64,000 nt of DNA. Origin: Levilinea sp. (GTDB taxonomy: Bacteria; Chloroflexota; Anaerolineae; Anaerolineales; Anaerolineaceae). The translations under genes were made by a program, and so were the position numbers. This document shows, piece by piece, positions 18,153-27,189 of this stretch. The DNA lies in assembly GCA_029975215.1 (NCBI GenBank), contig JARKPO010000061.1:62001-126000 (forward strand), in the 5' to 3' direction. Each line of letters opens with the position of its first letter. The first letter of the stretch is position 1. The notes beneath the pieces are model-generated. The model saw only the letters and a program-made list of their open reading frames with translations. It was not told where the DNA came from and did no database searches.

Positions 18153-19760
18153 ATGGCACTTTCCAGTAAAGAAGGCATTAAGAACCTGTTAGGGCAAATT
18201 CCGTTCACTGCGGAGTTGTATTGGCTGGTGCGCCAGCGTGGAAAGCCAATCCAAAGCCGGTTCTCGCTGCGCCATTTGCAGAACGCCATGCCCGATCTGG
18301 TGGCACAGGCGGCGGCACTGCGGCAGAATGCACCCGCGGGAAAGAATGTGTTCATTTTTGCCACCCTGCATTATTGGATTGAGCATGCGGCGCTGCTGGG
18401 TCTGGCGCTGGCTTCGCAAGGTCATAAGGTGACGTTGGGCTTCCTGCCTTACGCCGAATGGCAGTCGCCGATCAACCGCTTTGACCTGCGCCGTCAGAAT
18501 TATTATGCCCGGAAAGTGTTGGAGGCGGCTGCGCCGGTGATGGATTCCGTGTCGCTTTTGAATGTGCGCACCAATTACAAGCCGATGGGCGAGGGCATGC
18601 GCGATTTGGTGGAACGCGTGACTGTTTTCGACACGCAGTACACCCTGCAGGTGGAAGATGTGGACCCGGAAAGCGAAGTTTACAAGCTGCGCTGGGAACG
18701 CAACGCCGATGCGGCCCGTGCGGCGCAGGCCTGGCTGAGCGCCAACCGGCCGGATGTGGTGATTGTGCCCAACGGGACTATCCAAGAATTGGGTGTGGTA
18801 TACCGCGTGGCGCGCGCCATGAAGATCCCGGCGGTGACCTATGAATTTGGCGATCAACGTCAGCGGATTTGGCTGGGGCAGAACGCGGAAGTGATGCGGC
18901 AGGAGACCGACGACCTGTGGAAGGCGCGGCGCGACCTGCCTTTGACCGAGGAACAGATGGAACGCCTGCGCTCGCTGTTTGTGGCGCGTTCGCGGGCTTC
19001 TCTGGTAGAAAACTTTGCCCGCCTGTGGCAGGACACCCCTGCACAGGGCGGTGAACAGGCCCGCAAGGCCCTGGGGCTGGATGAGCGCCCGGTGGTGCTG
19101 CTGGCCACCAACGTATTGGGCGACAGCCTGACTCTGGGCCGTCAGGTGTTCAGCAAGAGCATGGCCGAATGGATCAGCCGCACGGTGCAGTATTTTGCCG
19201 GACGCAGCGATGTGCAGCTGGTGATCCGCGTGCACCCCGGCGAGGTTCTGACCCACGGGCAGTCTATGGTGGACGTGGTGAAATCGGTACTGCCGCATCT
19301 GCCGGAGCATATTCACCTGATTAAGCCGAAAGATAAGGTGAATACCTACGATATCATTGAGGTGGCCAACGCTGGTTTGGTGTACACCACCACCGTGGGT
19401 CTGGAAATGGCCATGAGCGGTGTGCCGGTGATCACCGCCGGTCAGACCCATTACCGCGGGCGCGGTTTTACCCACGACCCCGAGTCCTGGGTGACGTACT
19501 TCAAACTCCTGGGACAGGTCTTAGAGAAGCCGGAGGTGTTTAAACTGACGCGCGAGCAGGTGCAGCAGGCCTGGGCGTACGCCTACCGCTTCTTCTTTGA
19601 CTTCCCGCGGCCTTTCCCCTGGCATTTGGTGCGGGTTTGGGACGATTACAAACAGCGGTCGATTCGCGACGTGTTCAGCGAGAGCGGCAAAGAACAGTAC
19701 GGCCAGACTTTCCGCTACCTGACAGGTGAACCGATTGACTGGGCTAACGTGGTGGACTAG
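18153..19760 (+). CDS. Capsule-type glycosyltransferase, KpsC/KpsS-like GT-B fold
   Basis: 535 residues, soluble. Conserved features of the capsule synthesis family are seen: PDVVIVPNGTIQE, LVIRVHPGE, and the late block TTTVGLEMAMSGVPVI with a following glycine-rich GQTHYRGRGF. In KpsC and KpsS this region binds CMP-Kdo, an ulosonic acid donor. The neighbouring locus makes CMP-activated nonulosonates, so this enzyme may use such a donor; that is an inference. It starts 3 bp after the ABC ATPase stop. Confidence 0.65.
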   Translation: MALSSKEGIKNLLGQIPFTAELYWLVRQRGKPIQSRFSLRHLQNAMPDLVAQAAALRQNAPAGKNVFIFATLHYWIEHAALLGLALASQGHKVTLGFLPYAEWQSPINRFDLRRQNYYARKVLEAAAPVMDSVSLLNVRTNYKPMGEGMRDLVERVTVFDTQYTLQVEDVDPESEVYKLRWERNADAARAAQAWLSANRPDVVIVPNGTIQELGVVYRVARAMKIPAVTYEFGDQRQRIWLGQNAEVMRQETDDLWKARRDLPLTEEQMERLRSLFVARSRASLVENFARLWQDTPAQGGEQARKALGLDERPVVLLATNVLGDSLTLGRQVFSKSMAEWISRTVQYFAGRSDVQLVIRVHPGEVLTHGQSMVDVVKSVLPHLPEHIHLIKPKDKVNTYDIIEVANAGLVYTTTVGLEMAMSGVPVITAGQTHYRGRGFTHDPESWVTYFKLLGQVLEKPEVFKLTREQVQQAWAYAYRFFFDFPRPFPWHLVRVWDDYKQRSIRDVFSESGKEQYGQTFRYLTGEPIDWANVVD

Positions 19761-19769
19761 AGGCGCGGC

Positions 19770-20633
19770 ATGTCTGAAGGCCAAGTTAAGGATCAGGTAC
19801 GGCAGTTTTATAATCAGGTGGGCTGGCAGCAGGTGGAAGGCGGCGTGTATCAAAACGCGCGCTACGAAGATCTGCGGCCTGTGGCACGGGAATATATTCA
19901 CCGCTGTCATCTGCGGGTGAACCGCCACCTGAAACCGGAAGGCCGTTTCTTGTTGGACGCCGGATCGGGGCCGGTGCAGTATGTGGAATATTTAACCTAC
20001 TCGCAAGGCTATCAGCGGCGGGTGTGTCTGGACCTTTCGATTGTAGCCCTGCAGGAGGCGCGCAAACGCTTGGGCGCGCACGGGGTGTATGTGGTGGCGG
20101 ACGTTTCGCGGCTGCCCTTCTGCGCGAATGCCTTTGACGGGGTGGTTTCGCTGCATACGCTCCACCACCTGCCCTTGCAGGATCAGCCGCGGGCCTATGA
20201 CGAGATCCAACGCGTGTTGGCTGCGGACGGCAGCGCGGTGATCGTGAACGGCTGGACCGAGTCGCGCCTGATGCAGCGCTGCCAACCCTGGGTGCGCCTG
20301 ATGGAACGCCTGGGCGGCTGGGTGGCGCGGCGGCGGGGTAAGGAGACGCCTGAGGCTGGCACTGCTGGCCGCACGGCGGTTAAACCCGCGGACCCCACCG
20401 GCACGTTTGTGCGCAAACTGGACGCCGATTGGCTGCGTCAGGAAGTGGGCAGCCGTATGCCGCTGGAAATTCGCGTGTGGCGCAGTGTCAGCGTGCGCTG
20501 GCTGCGGGCACTCATACACACCGCGTTGGGCGGCAAATATTGGCTGCGGCTGCTGTATTGGATGGAAGAGCGCTGGCCAAAGTATTTTGGCGAAAATGGA
20601 CAGTATCCCATGGTGATCGTGCGTAAGGCATGA
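19770..20633 (+). CDS. Class I SAM-dependent methyltransferase
   Basis: 287 residues. The SAM-binding motif I is LLDAGSGPVQYVEY, motif II ends RRVCLDLS, and later motifs are VVADVSRLPFCANAFDGVVSLHTLHHLP and EIQRVLAADGSAVIV. The methyltransferase core covers about residues 40-175. A basic, Arg-rich insertion and a C-terminal extension follow. In this context it probably methylates a sugar of the glycan or a lipid-linked intermediate. It sits between a glycosyltransferase and a GNAT, overlapping the latter by 4 bases (ATGA). Confidence 0.78.
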   Translation: MSEGQVKDQVRQFYNQVGWQQVEGGVYQNARYEDLRPVAREYIHRCHLRVNRHLKPEGRFLLDAGSGPVQYVEYLTYSQGYQRRVCLDLSIVALQEARKRLGAHGVYVVADVSRLPFCANAFDGVVSLHTLHHLPLQDQPRAYDEIQRVLAADGSAVIVNGWTESRLMQRCQPWVRLMERLGGWVARRRGKETPEAGTAGRTAVKPADPTGTFVRKLDADWLRQEVGSRMPLEIRVWRSVSVRWLRALIHTALGGKYWLRLLYWMEERWPKYFGENGQYPMVIVRKA

Positions 20634-21274
20634 GGGCTGCGATGGACGAACAGAACGCGCAGTTGGGCGGGATCACCGTGCTTCCGGCGACGCCGGAGCG
20701 CTGGGATGACCTGGAGGGCCTGTTTGGGGCCAAAGGGGCATATGGCGGCTGCTGGTGCATGTATTGGCGGCTGCCGCGCAAGGCGTTTGATGCTGGAAAA
20801 GGCGAAGCTCACCGCCAAAGTCTACACACACTGGTGGATGAAGGGCGCGTGCCTGGGCTGTTGGCGTATGCCGATGGGCAAGCCGTGGGCTGGGTCAGTC
20901 TGGGGCCGCGCGAGGACTTCCCGACCCTGGAGCGCTCGAGGGTGCTGAAGCGCGTGGATGACCAGCCGGTTTGGGCCATCGTGTGTTTTTATGTGGCACG
21001 CCACAAACGCCGTCAGGGAGTGATGCGGGCGTTGATTGCGGGGGCGGTGGATTACGCTGCACAACAGGGGGCGCAGGTGGTGGAAGCGTATCCGGTGGAA
21101 GCGGCCAGGGATGGCTATCCGGATGTGTATGCTTACACCGGCCTGGCCAAGACCTACCGCGCCCTGGGTTTTGAAGAAGTGGCCCGCCACAGCCCTAAGC
21201 GGCCGATTTTGCGCAAAGTGATCAAATCCGGGGGGGCATCCCCCGCTGCGGTTAAACCTGAGCAAGGAGACTGA
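20630..21274 (+). CDS. GNAT family N-acetyltransferase
   Basis: 214 residues. The N-terminal block GAYGGCWCMYWRLPRKAF and the acetyl-CoA region VARHKRRQGVMRALI (R/QxxGx/A type) mark a GNAT domain of about 180 residues. It does not look like PseH, the acetyltransferase of the pseudaminic acid pathway; it belongs instead to a GNAT group with a Cys/Trp-rich GGCWCMxWR motif. An acyl-transfer role on an amino sugar is possible but not shown. Two starts are possible, ATG 20630 (overlapping the methyltransferase stop) and ATG 20642. Confidence 0.72.
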   Translation: MRAAMDEQNAQLGGITVLPATPERWDDLEGLFGAKGAYGGCWCMYWRLPRKAFDAGKGEAHRQSLHTLVDEGRVPGLLAYADGQAVGWVSLGPREDFPTLERSRVLKRVDDQPVWAIVCFYVARHKRRQGVMRALIAGAVDYAAQQGAQVVEAYPVEAARDGYPDVYAYTGLAKTYRALGFEEVARHSPKRPILRKVIKSGGASPAAVKPEQGD

Positions 21275-21275
21275 T

Positions 21276-22295
21276 ATGGATTGGACCAAGAAAGTGGTGT
21301 TGGTGACCGGCGGGACTGGGTCGTTTGGCAAGAAATTTGTGGATGTGATGCTGAAAGAGTATCACCCGGCCAAGATCATCATTTACAGCCGCGATGAACT
21401 GAAACAGCATGAGATGCGTGTGGCGGGCTTTGACCACCCTTCGCTGCGCTATTTCATCGGTGATATTCGCGATGCACAGCGTCTGCGGCGGGCGTTTAAC
21501 GGTGTGGATATTGTGGTGCATGCAGCGGCTCTCAAGCAGGTTCCGGCCTGTGAATATAACCCCATGGAAGCCATCAAGACCAATATTCTGGGCAGCAGCA
21601 ACGTGATTGACGCTGCCCTGGATGCGGGCGTGGGGCGAGTGATCGCCCTGAGCACGGATAAGGCGGTCAACCCTGTGAATCTGTATGGGGCCACCAAGCT
21701 GGCGGCGGAAAAGCTGTTTGTGCAGAGCAACGCTTATGCGGGCGGCACGTCCACGCGCTTCAGCTGCGTGCGCTACGGCAACGTGGTGGGCAGCCGCGGC
21801 AGTGTGGTGCCCATGTTCCTGAAGCAGCGCAACAACGGCTCGCTAAGCGTGACCGACGAACGCATGACCCGCTTTTGGATCTCTTTGGAACAGGGCGTGC
21901 GCTTTGTCATCCGCTGTTTGGAACAGATGCACGGCGGGGAAGTGTTTGTGCCCAAGATCCCCAGCATGAGCCTGATGGATCTGGCGCGGGCCATTTCGCC
22001 GGAGGCTGAGATCAACGTCATCGGCATTCGCCCGGGCGAAAAGCTGCACGAGCTGTTGATTTCGGAAGATGAGGCTCGTTCCACGGTGGAGTTGGAGGAT
22101 ATGTTTGTGGTTCAGCCGGTGGACACGCCCTGGGAAACCCAGTGGCGAGGTCAGGAATGGGCCCAGAAGGGCAAGGCGCTGCCGGACGGCTTTTTATATG
22201 CCAGCAACAACAACCCGGAATGGATGACGATTGAGCAAATTCAGGACATGATCGCGCCCATTGAAACCGCGCTGCATGAGGGTAAGCTGGAATGA
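21276..22295 (+). CDS. pseB: UDP-N-acetylglucosamine 4,6-dehydratase (PseB/CapE-like)
   Basis: 339 residues, a short/extended SDR. It has GGTGSFGKKF for NAD binding, YSRDELKQHEM, HAAALKQVPACEYNPMEAIKTN, the catalytic region STDKAVNPVNLYGATK and RYGNVVGSRGSV, all typical of the PseB/FlaA1/CapE group. It removes water from UDP-GlcNAc to give a 4-keto-6-deoxy sugar, usually with inversion at C5. This is the first step toward pseudaminic acid or UDP-FucNAc type sugars. AAGGAG precedes the ATG. It overlaps the RmlD-like reductase by 4 bases, so a 4-keto product may be reduced directly. Confidence 0.87.
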   Translation: MDWTKKVVLVTGGTGSFGKKFVDVMLKEYHPAKIIIYSRDELKQHEMRVAGFDHPSLRYFIGDIRDAQRLRRAFNGVDIVVHAAALKQVPACEYNPMEAIKTNILGSSNVIDAALDAGVGRVIALSTDKAVNPVNLYGATKLAAEKLFVQSNAYAGGTSTRFSCVRYGNVVGSRGSVVPMFLKQRNNGSLSVTDERMTRFWISLEQGVRFVIRCLEQMHGGEVFVPKIPSMSLMDLARAISPEAEINVIGIRPGEKLHELLISEDEARSTVELEDMFVVQPVDTPWETQWRGQEWAQKGKALPDGFLYASNNNPEWMTIEQIQDMIAPIETALHEGKLE

Positions 22296-23215
22296 CACGC
22301 TGGTTGGTGACCGGTGCCGGCGGCCTGTTGGGACTGAATTTCGCCCTGCGGCACGCCCGCCAACAGATGGTGGTGGGGGTGGTGCACCGCCAGGGTCTGG
22401 TGGGGGTCCCGTTTGAGACGCTCCAGGCCGATTTGAGCCAGCCCGGTGCTGTGGACGCGGTGCTGGCGGCGGCACGCCCCGACGTGATTCTGCACGCGGC
22501 GGCAATGGCCAATGTGGACGCCTGCGAAAGCGACCCTCAGGCGGCGCAGCGCGTGAACGCGGAGCTGCCAGCCGAACTGGCTCGCGCGGCGGCGCGGCTG
22601 GGGATTCAGATGGTGCATATTTCCACCGATGCAGTTTTTGACGGCAAGGTGGGATATTACCGTGAGGAGGACACCCCCAACCCCCTGAGCGTGTACGCGC
22701 GCACCAAACTGGCCGGGGAGCAGGCCGTGTTGGCAGCCTTTCCGCAGGCGCTGGTGGCGCGGGTGAACTTTTTTGGTTGGAGCCTGGCGGGCAAACGCAG
22801 CCTGGCGGAGTGGTTCTTTAATAATCTGCGGGCGGGCAGGAACATGAAAGGTTTCATCGATGTGCTCTTCTGCCCGATGAACGTCATTCATCTGAGCGAT
22901 CTGCTGGCTGAGATGGCGGCGCGGGGGCTGACGGGCATGTACCATGTGGTTGGCCCGGAGGCTTTGAGTAAATATGAATTTGGACAGCGGATTGCACGGC
23001 GCTTCCGGTTTTCGGCCAAGCTGATCGAGCCAGCCTCGGTGTATGACGGCGGTTTGGCGGCGGCCCGTTCGCCGAATTTGACCCTGAACACCGAAAAACT
23101 GCGCGCGGCGTTGGGCCAGGATTTACCCGACGTGAGCGCAGGTTTGGATTTGTTCTATCATCAGTTCCGCCAGGGATACCCAGACATGCTGCGCACCCTG
23201 GGCGCGGCCGCTTAA
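22292..23215 (+). CDS. RmlD-like dTDP/UDP-4-keto-sugar reductase
   Basis: 307 residues. Features are the N-terminal GAGGLLG cofactor loop, HAAAMANVDACESDP, MVHISTDAVFDG and YARTKLAGEQAV (YxxxK), all typical of the RmlD substrate-binding family. RmlD reduces dTDP-4-keto-rhamnose, but no other rml gene is in the window. Its overlap with the PseB-like dehydratase suggests instead that it reduces the UDP-linked 4-keto sugar made by that enzyme, comparable to the WbjC role. The exact substrate is an inference. Confidence 0.75.
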   Translation: MTRWLVTGAGGLLGLNFALRHARQQMVVGVVHRQGLVGVPFETLQADLSQPGAVDAVLAAARPDVILHAAAMANVDACESDPQAAQRVNAELPAELARAAARLGIQMVHISTDAVFDGKVGYYREEDTPNPLSVYARTKLAGEQAVLAAFPQALVARVNFFGWSLAGKRSLAEWFFNNLRAGRNMKGFIDVLFCPMNVIHLSDLLAEMAARGLTGMYHVVGPEALSKYEFGQRIARRFRFSAKLIEPASVYDGGLAAARSPNLTLNTEKLRAALGQDLPDVSAGLDLFYHQFRQGYPDMLRTLGAAA

Positions 23216-23270
23216 CCTGCACCTGCCTGAGAACGGGCAGGGGAGGGATTTCCACGCTGAGGAGAGAAAG

Positions 23271-24338
23271 ATGGAAATGAAAATTGGAAACCGAACCATT
23301 GGTGGCGACAACCCCACTTATTTCATCGCGGATATCGCCGCAAACCACGACGGCAGCCTGGAGCGCGCCAAGTATCTGATCCGCCTGGCGAAGCAGGCCG
23401 GGGCGGACGCGGCTAAGTTCCAAAATTTCCGCGCGCCCAAAATCGTTTCGGATTACGGTTTTCGCCACTTGGGGGGGCAGCTTTCACATCAGGCGAGTTG
23501 GAAAAAATCGGTGTTTGAGGTATACCAGGATGCTTCCATCCCCTTCGATTGGAGTGAGGAGCTGAAAGCGGTGTGCGAAGAGGTGGGGATTGAGTACTTC
23601 TCCTCACCCTATGATTTTGATGCGATTGACCTGCTGGACGCCTACATGCCCGCTTATAAGATCGGATCGGGCGAAATTGATTGGATTGAAGCCCTGGAGC
23701 GCATGGCGCGTAAGAACAAGCCCGTGCTGCTGGCCACTGGCGCGGCCGAGATCGGCGAGGTGCAGCGGGCGGTGCATGCCATTTTGAGGATTAATCCCCA
23801 ACTGGTGCTGATGCAGTGCAACACCAACTACACTGCCAGCCTGGAGAATTTCAAGTACATCAATCTGCGCGTACTGGAAACCTACCGGCTGATGTTCCCA
23901 CAGGTGGTCCTGGGCCTTTCGGATCACACTCCGGGACATGTGACCGTTCTGGGGGCGGTGACGCTGGGGGCGCGCGTGGTGGAAAAGCACTTCACAGACG
24001 ATAATTCGCGCGAGGGGCCGGATCACAAATTTGCCATGAACCCGGATTCCTGGCATGAAATGGTGGAAAACACGCGCTATCTGGAGCGGGCTTTGGGCTC
24101 GGCGGATAAGACCATCGCTGAGAACGAAGTGGACACCGCGGTGGTGCAGCGGCGCTGCCTGCGGGCGGCTCGCGACATCCGCGCAGGTGAAAAGATGACC
24201 CGCGAGATGATTGACGTGCTGCGCCCGGCTGCTCCCGGCGCCATTCGCCCGCATGAGATTGAGGCGGTGGTGGGCACGACAGCCATTGAGGACATCCCCT
24301 TCGGCAAAGAACTGCGCTGGACCCAACTGGGAGCCTGA
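23271..24338 (+). CDS. Nonulosonic acid synthase with SAF domain (NeuB family), first copy
   Basis: 355 residues. An N-terminal TIM barrel condenses phosphoenolpyruvate with a six-carbon amino sugar: YFIADIAANHDGSLERAKYLI, GADAAKFQNFRA, IGSGEIDW, LGLSDHTPG, VEKHFT. A C-terminal SAF (antifreeze-like) lid follows (about 290-355; RAARDIRAGEKMTREMI). The full-length architecture is that of NeuB, PseI and LegI. Which sugar is used cannot be told from sequence; the usual PseC, PseG or NeuC-type genes are not in the window. GGAG lies before the ATG. The 55-bp gap upstream holds a weak GC hairpin (CCTGCC...GGCAGG) without a T tract. Confidence 0.87.
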   Translation: MEMKIGNRTIGGDNPTYFIADIAANHDGSLERAKYLIRLAKQAGADAAKFQNFRAPKIVSDYGFRHLGGQLSHQASWKKSVFEVYQDASIPFDWSEELKAVCEEVGIEYFSSPYDFDAIDLLDAYMPAYKIGSGEIDWIEALERMARKNKPVLLATGAAEIGEVQRAVHAILRINPQLVLMQCNTNYTASLENFKYINLRVLETYRLMFPQVVLGLSDHTPGHVTVLGAVTLGARVVEKHFTDDNSREGPDHKFAMNPDSWHEMVENTRYLERALGSADKTIAENEVDTAVVQRRCLRAARDIRAGEKMTREMIDVLRPAAPGAIRPHEIEAVVGTTAIEDIPFGKELRWTQLGA

Positions 24339-25469
24339 TTGCACGTTCTGTATTTCACCCGCGACTACACCCCCCACGATCACCGCTTTTTGACGGCGCT
24401 GGCCGACAGCGAACACACGGTGAGCTTTTTGCGGTTGGAGCGGCGCGGGATGCAGCGGGAAGATCGGCCCATTCCGGCGGCAGTGGAGCAGATTCACTGG
24501 TACGGCGGAGACCGTCCGGCGCGTTGGCAGGAGGGGCTGCGGCTGGTGCACAGCCTGCGTCAGGTGCTGCGGCGGGTGCAGCCGGATGTGGTGCACGCGG
24601 GCAGCGTGCAGACGGCGGCTTTTTTGACCGCAGCGGCGGGTTTTCACCCGCTGGTGAGCATGTCGTGGGGCTCGGATTTGCTCAAAGACGCCGACCGCAG
24701 CCGCGCCTGGCGTTGGGCCACGCATTTTACCCTGCGCCGCACGGATGTTCTGGTGGGCGACTGCCAGACGGTGGCGGAGCGGGCGGCGGAATTTGGCTTT
24801 CCGCGGGAACGCATGGTGCTTTTTCCCTGGGGCGTGGACCTGACCCGGTTTTCTCCGGGGGAGGCGCAGGCTCAGCGGGCGCGCATGGGTTGGGAGGATG
24901 CGTTTGTGGTTCTTTCGCTGCGCGCCTGGGAGCCGCTGTACGGCGTGGACGTAGTGGTGCGGGCGTTTTGCCGCGCGGCGCGGGAAGTGCCTGAACTGCG
25001 GCTGGTGCTGTTGGGGGGTGGGTCGCAGGCCGCGGAGCTGCGCCGTCTGTTGGAGCAGGCTGGTCTGTCGGAACGGGTGTGGTTCGGCGGTCAGGTGAGC
25101 AATGACCGCCTGGCGGATTTCTACCGCCTGGCGGATGTGTACGTGAGTGCGGCCTACAGCGACGGCTCTTCGGTGTCGCTGATGGAGGCCCTGGCCTGCG
25201 GGTGCCCGGCTGCGGTGACGGATATCCCCAGCAACGCGGAATGGGTGCAGACTGGGGAGCACGGCTGGCGCTTTCCGGCGGGAGATGCCGAAGCCCTGGC
25301 GGCGGTGATGGTGGAAGCGGCGCAAGACCGGGCTGCGTTGGCGCGCATGGGGGGCGCGGCGCGCAGGCTGGCGGAGGAACGCGCCGATTGGAAGAAAAAT
25401 TTTCAAAAACTGCTGGCGGCCTACGACCTGGCAGTGCAGACCCAGGCCAAACGGCGCGCAGAACGTTGA
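24339..25469 (+). CDS. Glycosyltransferase family 4
   Basis: 376 residues with a GT-B fold. Clear GT4 features are LFPWGVDLTRFSPG in the middle, VVLSLRAWEPLYGVDVVVRAF, LRLVLLGGGSQ, and SDGSSVSLMEALACGCPAAVTD (the E of the EX7E-like donor motif) near the C-terminus. It probably adds one hexose-type residue during repeat-unit assembly on the cytoplasmic face. It begins with TTG immediately after the synthase stop, with no spacer, which suggests translational coupling. Confidence 0.8.
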   Translation: MHVLYFTRDYTPHDHRFLTALADSEHTVSFLRLERRGMQREDRPIPAAVEQIHWYGGDRPARWQEGLRLVHSLRQVLRRVQPDVVHAGSVQTAAFLTAAAGFHPLVSMSWGSDLLKDADRSRAWRWATHFTLRRTDVLVGDCQTVAERAAEFGFPRERMVLFPWGVDLTRFSPGEAQAQRARMGWEDAFVVLSLRAWEPLYGVDVVVRAFCRAAREVPELRLVLLGGGSQAAELRRLLEQAGLSERVWFGGQVSNDRLADFYRLADVYVSAAYSDGSSVSLMEALACGCPAAVTDIPSNAEWVQTGEHGWRFPAGDAEALAAVMVEAAQDRAALARMGGAARRLAEERADWKKNFQKLLAAYDLAVQTQAKRRAER

Positions 25470-25476
25470 GGACGAT

Positions 25477-26247
25477 GTGCGAACGGTAGCGATCATTCAA
25501 GCCCGCATGGGTTCCAGCCGGCTGCCCGGCAAAGTGCTGAAAGACATCGGCGGCAAACCCATGCTTTTGTGGGCGGTGGAACGCGCCCGGCGGGCCACGC
25601 GCGTGGACGCGGTGGGCGTGGCCACCACGGACGACCCGGCAGATGATCCCATCGCAGCGCTGTGCACGGCGCATGAGATTCCGGTGTTCCGCGGCAGTGT
25701 GTTTGACGTACTGGACCGCTTTTACCGCGCGGCGCAGGCCTTTCGGGCGGATGTGGTGGTGCGCGTAACGGGCGACTGCCCACTGATTGACCCAGGGGTA
25801 ATGGACGAGACCATTGCGGCCTTTTTTGAATCCGGAGTGGATTTTGCTGCCAACCGGCTGCCGCCGCCCTGGAAGCGCACTTACCCCATTGGGCTGGACA
25901 CCGAAGTGTGCAGCTTTGCCGGGCTGGAGCGCGCCTGGCGCGAGGCGGCGGAGCCGTATGAACGCGAGCATGTGATGCCCTATTTCTACGATCAGGACGG
26001 CCGCTTCCGCGTGCGGGTGGTGGATCATGATCCTGATTACGGCGCGCTGCGTTGGACGGTGGATACCCCGGCAGATTTGGAGCTGCTGCGCCAGATTGTG
26101 GAGCGCTTTGAAGGGCGTGAGGATTTTTCCTGGCTGGAAGTGCTGGAGTTGGTGCAGCGCGAGCCGGAACTGACGCGCATTAACGCAGATGTGGCCGCCA
26201 AACAGACCCAGGAAGTGGATCCGCGGGCGCTGGGGGGGCAGCCATGA
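25477..26247 (+). CDS. SpsF/PseF-like cytidylyltransferase
   Basis: 256 residues. The N-terminal IIQARMGSSRLPGKVL is the signature of the SpsF branch of sugar nucleotidyltransferases, followed by RVTGDCPLIDP and RWTVDTPADLELL. The family activates sugars, in known cases with CTP, and is often next to NeuB-type synthases. It may activate the product of the first synthase (23271-24338). The start is GTG at 25477 with TTGAGG upstream; the preceding gene ends 8 bp before. It overlaps the next gene by 4 bases. Confidence 0.77.
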   Translation: MRTVAIIQARMGSSRLPGKVLKDIGGKPMLLWAVERARRATRVDAVGVATTDDPADDPIAALCTAHEIPVFRGSVFDVLDRFYRAAQAFRADVVVRVTGDCPLIDPGVMDETIAAFFESGVDFAANRLPPPWKRTYPIGLDTEVCSFAGLERAWREAAEPYEREHVMPYFYDQDGRFRVRVVDHDPDYGALRWTVDTPADLELLRQIVERFEGREDFSWLEVLELVQREPELTRINADVAAKQTQEVDPRALGGQP

Positions 26248-27164
26248 GCCTGATCACCCTGTTCACTGCCCCCAAGCCGTTCCGTGATGCGCATATCACC
26301 ACCATTCAGCGCAACGCCCTGGAATCCTGGAGGGCGCTGGGGCCAGCGGTGGAGATTGTGCTGGTAGGCGAAGAGGAGGGTCTGGCGGAGACGGCGGCGG
26401 AGATGGGCCTGCGTCATTTGCCGCAGGTGGCTCGGAATGCCTTGGGCACGCCGTTGGTCAGTTCGATTTTTGATCTGGCGCGGGAGCATTCCGACAGCCC
26501 GATTTTGGGCTATGTGAACGCGGACATCTTGCTGCTGCCGGAATTAATTCCGGCGGTGGAGCAGGTTCGCGCGCTGCGAGAGCGGTTCTTGATGGTGGGG
26601 CAGCGCTGGGATCTGGATGTGCGCGAGCGGTTGGAATTTACGCCGGGATGGGATGCTCGCCTAAGCGCGGATATTCAGGCCCGCGGGCGGCTGCACCCGC
26701 CGGGCGGCAGTGATTATTTCTTCTTTCCGCGTGCCTGCTTTCGCCGCATGCCCGCTTTTGCCATCGGCCGGGCGGGTTGGGATAACTGGATGATTTACGA
26801 AGCGCGGCGCAGCGGCTGGACGGTGGTGAATGCCACCCCCAGCATGCGCATCGTGCATCAGGATCACGATTACAGCCATTTGCCCAACGGCCAGCCGCAT
26901 TACCGCCTGCCGGAAACCAACGATAATGTGCGCTTGGCAGGCGGGCGGCGCACCATCTTTGGGCTGTGGGACTGCGAGCGCGAGCTGGTGCAGGGGGAGC
27001 TGCGCAAGCCGCGGCTGAGTTGGAAGCGCTTCTGGCGTGAGGTGGAGATCTTCCCCCTGGTGAAGCTGCACAGCATGCCCTTGGGACAGGTGTTTTACGC
27101 TGTGTTTCACCCGCTGAAGGCTTACCGCGAAACCCGCGCCTGGCTGCGGGCGCGAAAAAGCTAG
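26244..27164 (+). CDS. GT-A type glycosyltransferase-like protein
   Basis: 306 residues. The N-terminus (LITLFTAPKPFRDAHITTIQRNAL) and the acidic pair in LGYVNADILLLPELI, which resembles a DxD-like metal site, suggest a GT-A fold. Later VDxR-type blocks and GGSDYFFFPR and WDNWMIYEARRSG resemble other glycosyltransferases found in polysaccharide loci. No family can be named securely. It overlaps its neighbour upstream by ATGA and is followed by a family 2 enzyme. Confidence 0.55.
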   Translation: MSLITLFTAPKPFRDAHITTIQRNALESWRALGPAVEIVLVGEEEGLAETAAEMGLRHLPQVARNALGTPLVSSIFDLAREHSDSPILGYVNADILLLPELIPAVEQVRALRERFLMVGQRWDLDVRERLEFTPGWDARLSADIQARGRLHPPGGSDYFFFPRACFRRMPAFAIGRAGWDNWMIYEARRSGWTVVNATPSMRIVHQDHDYSHLPNGQPHYRLPETNDNVRLAGGRRTIFGLWDCERELVQGELRKPRLSWKRFWREVEIFPLVKLHSMPLGQVFYAVFHPLKAYRETRAWLRARKS

Positions 27165-27189
27165 TTGGATCTTGGTTTGGGAGAGCGTG

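Noticed and set aside
21276-25469. Complete canonical pseudaminic acid operon
   Set aside because: PseB-like and NeuB-like genes are present, but no PseC aminotransferase, PseG hydrolase or true PseH is found nearby.
23604-25496. 630-codon minus-strand frame opposite neuB and the GT4 gene
   Set aside because: It is rich in His, Arg, Pro and Gln as expected for an antisense translation, and crosses three well-supported plus-strand genes.
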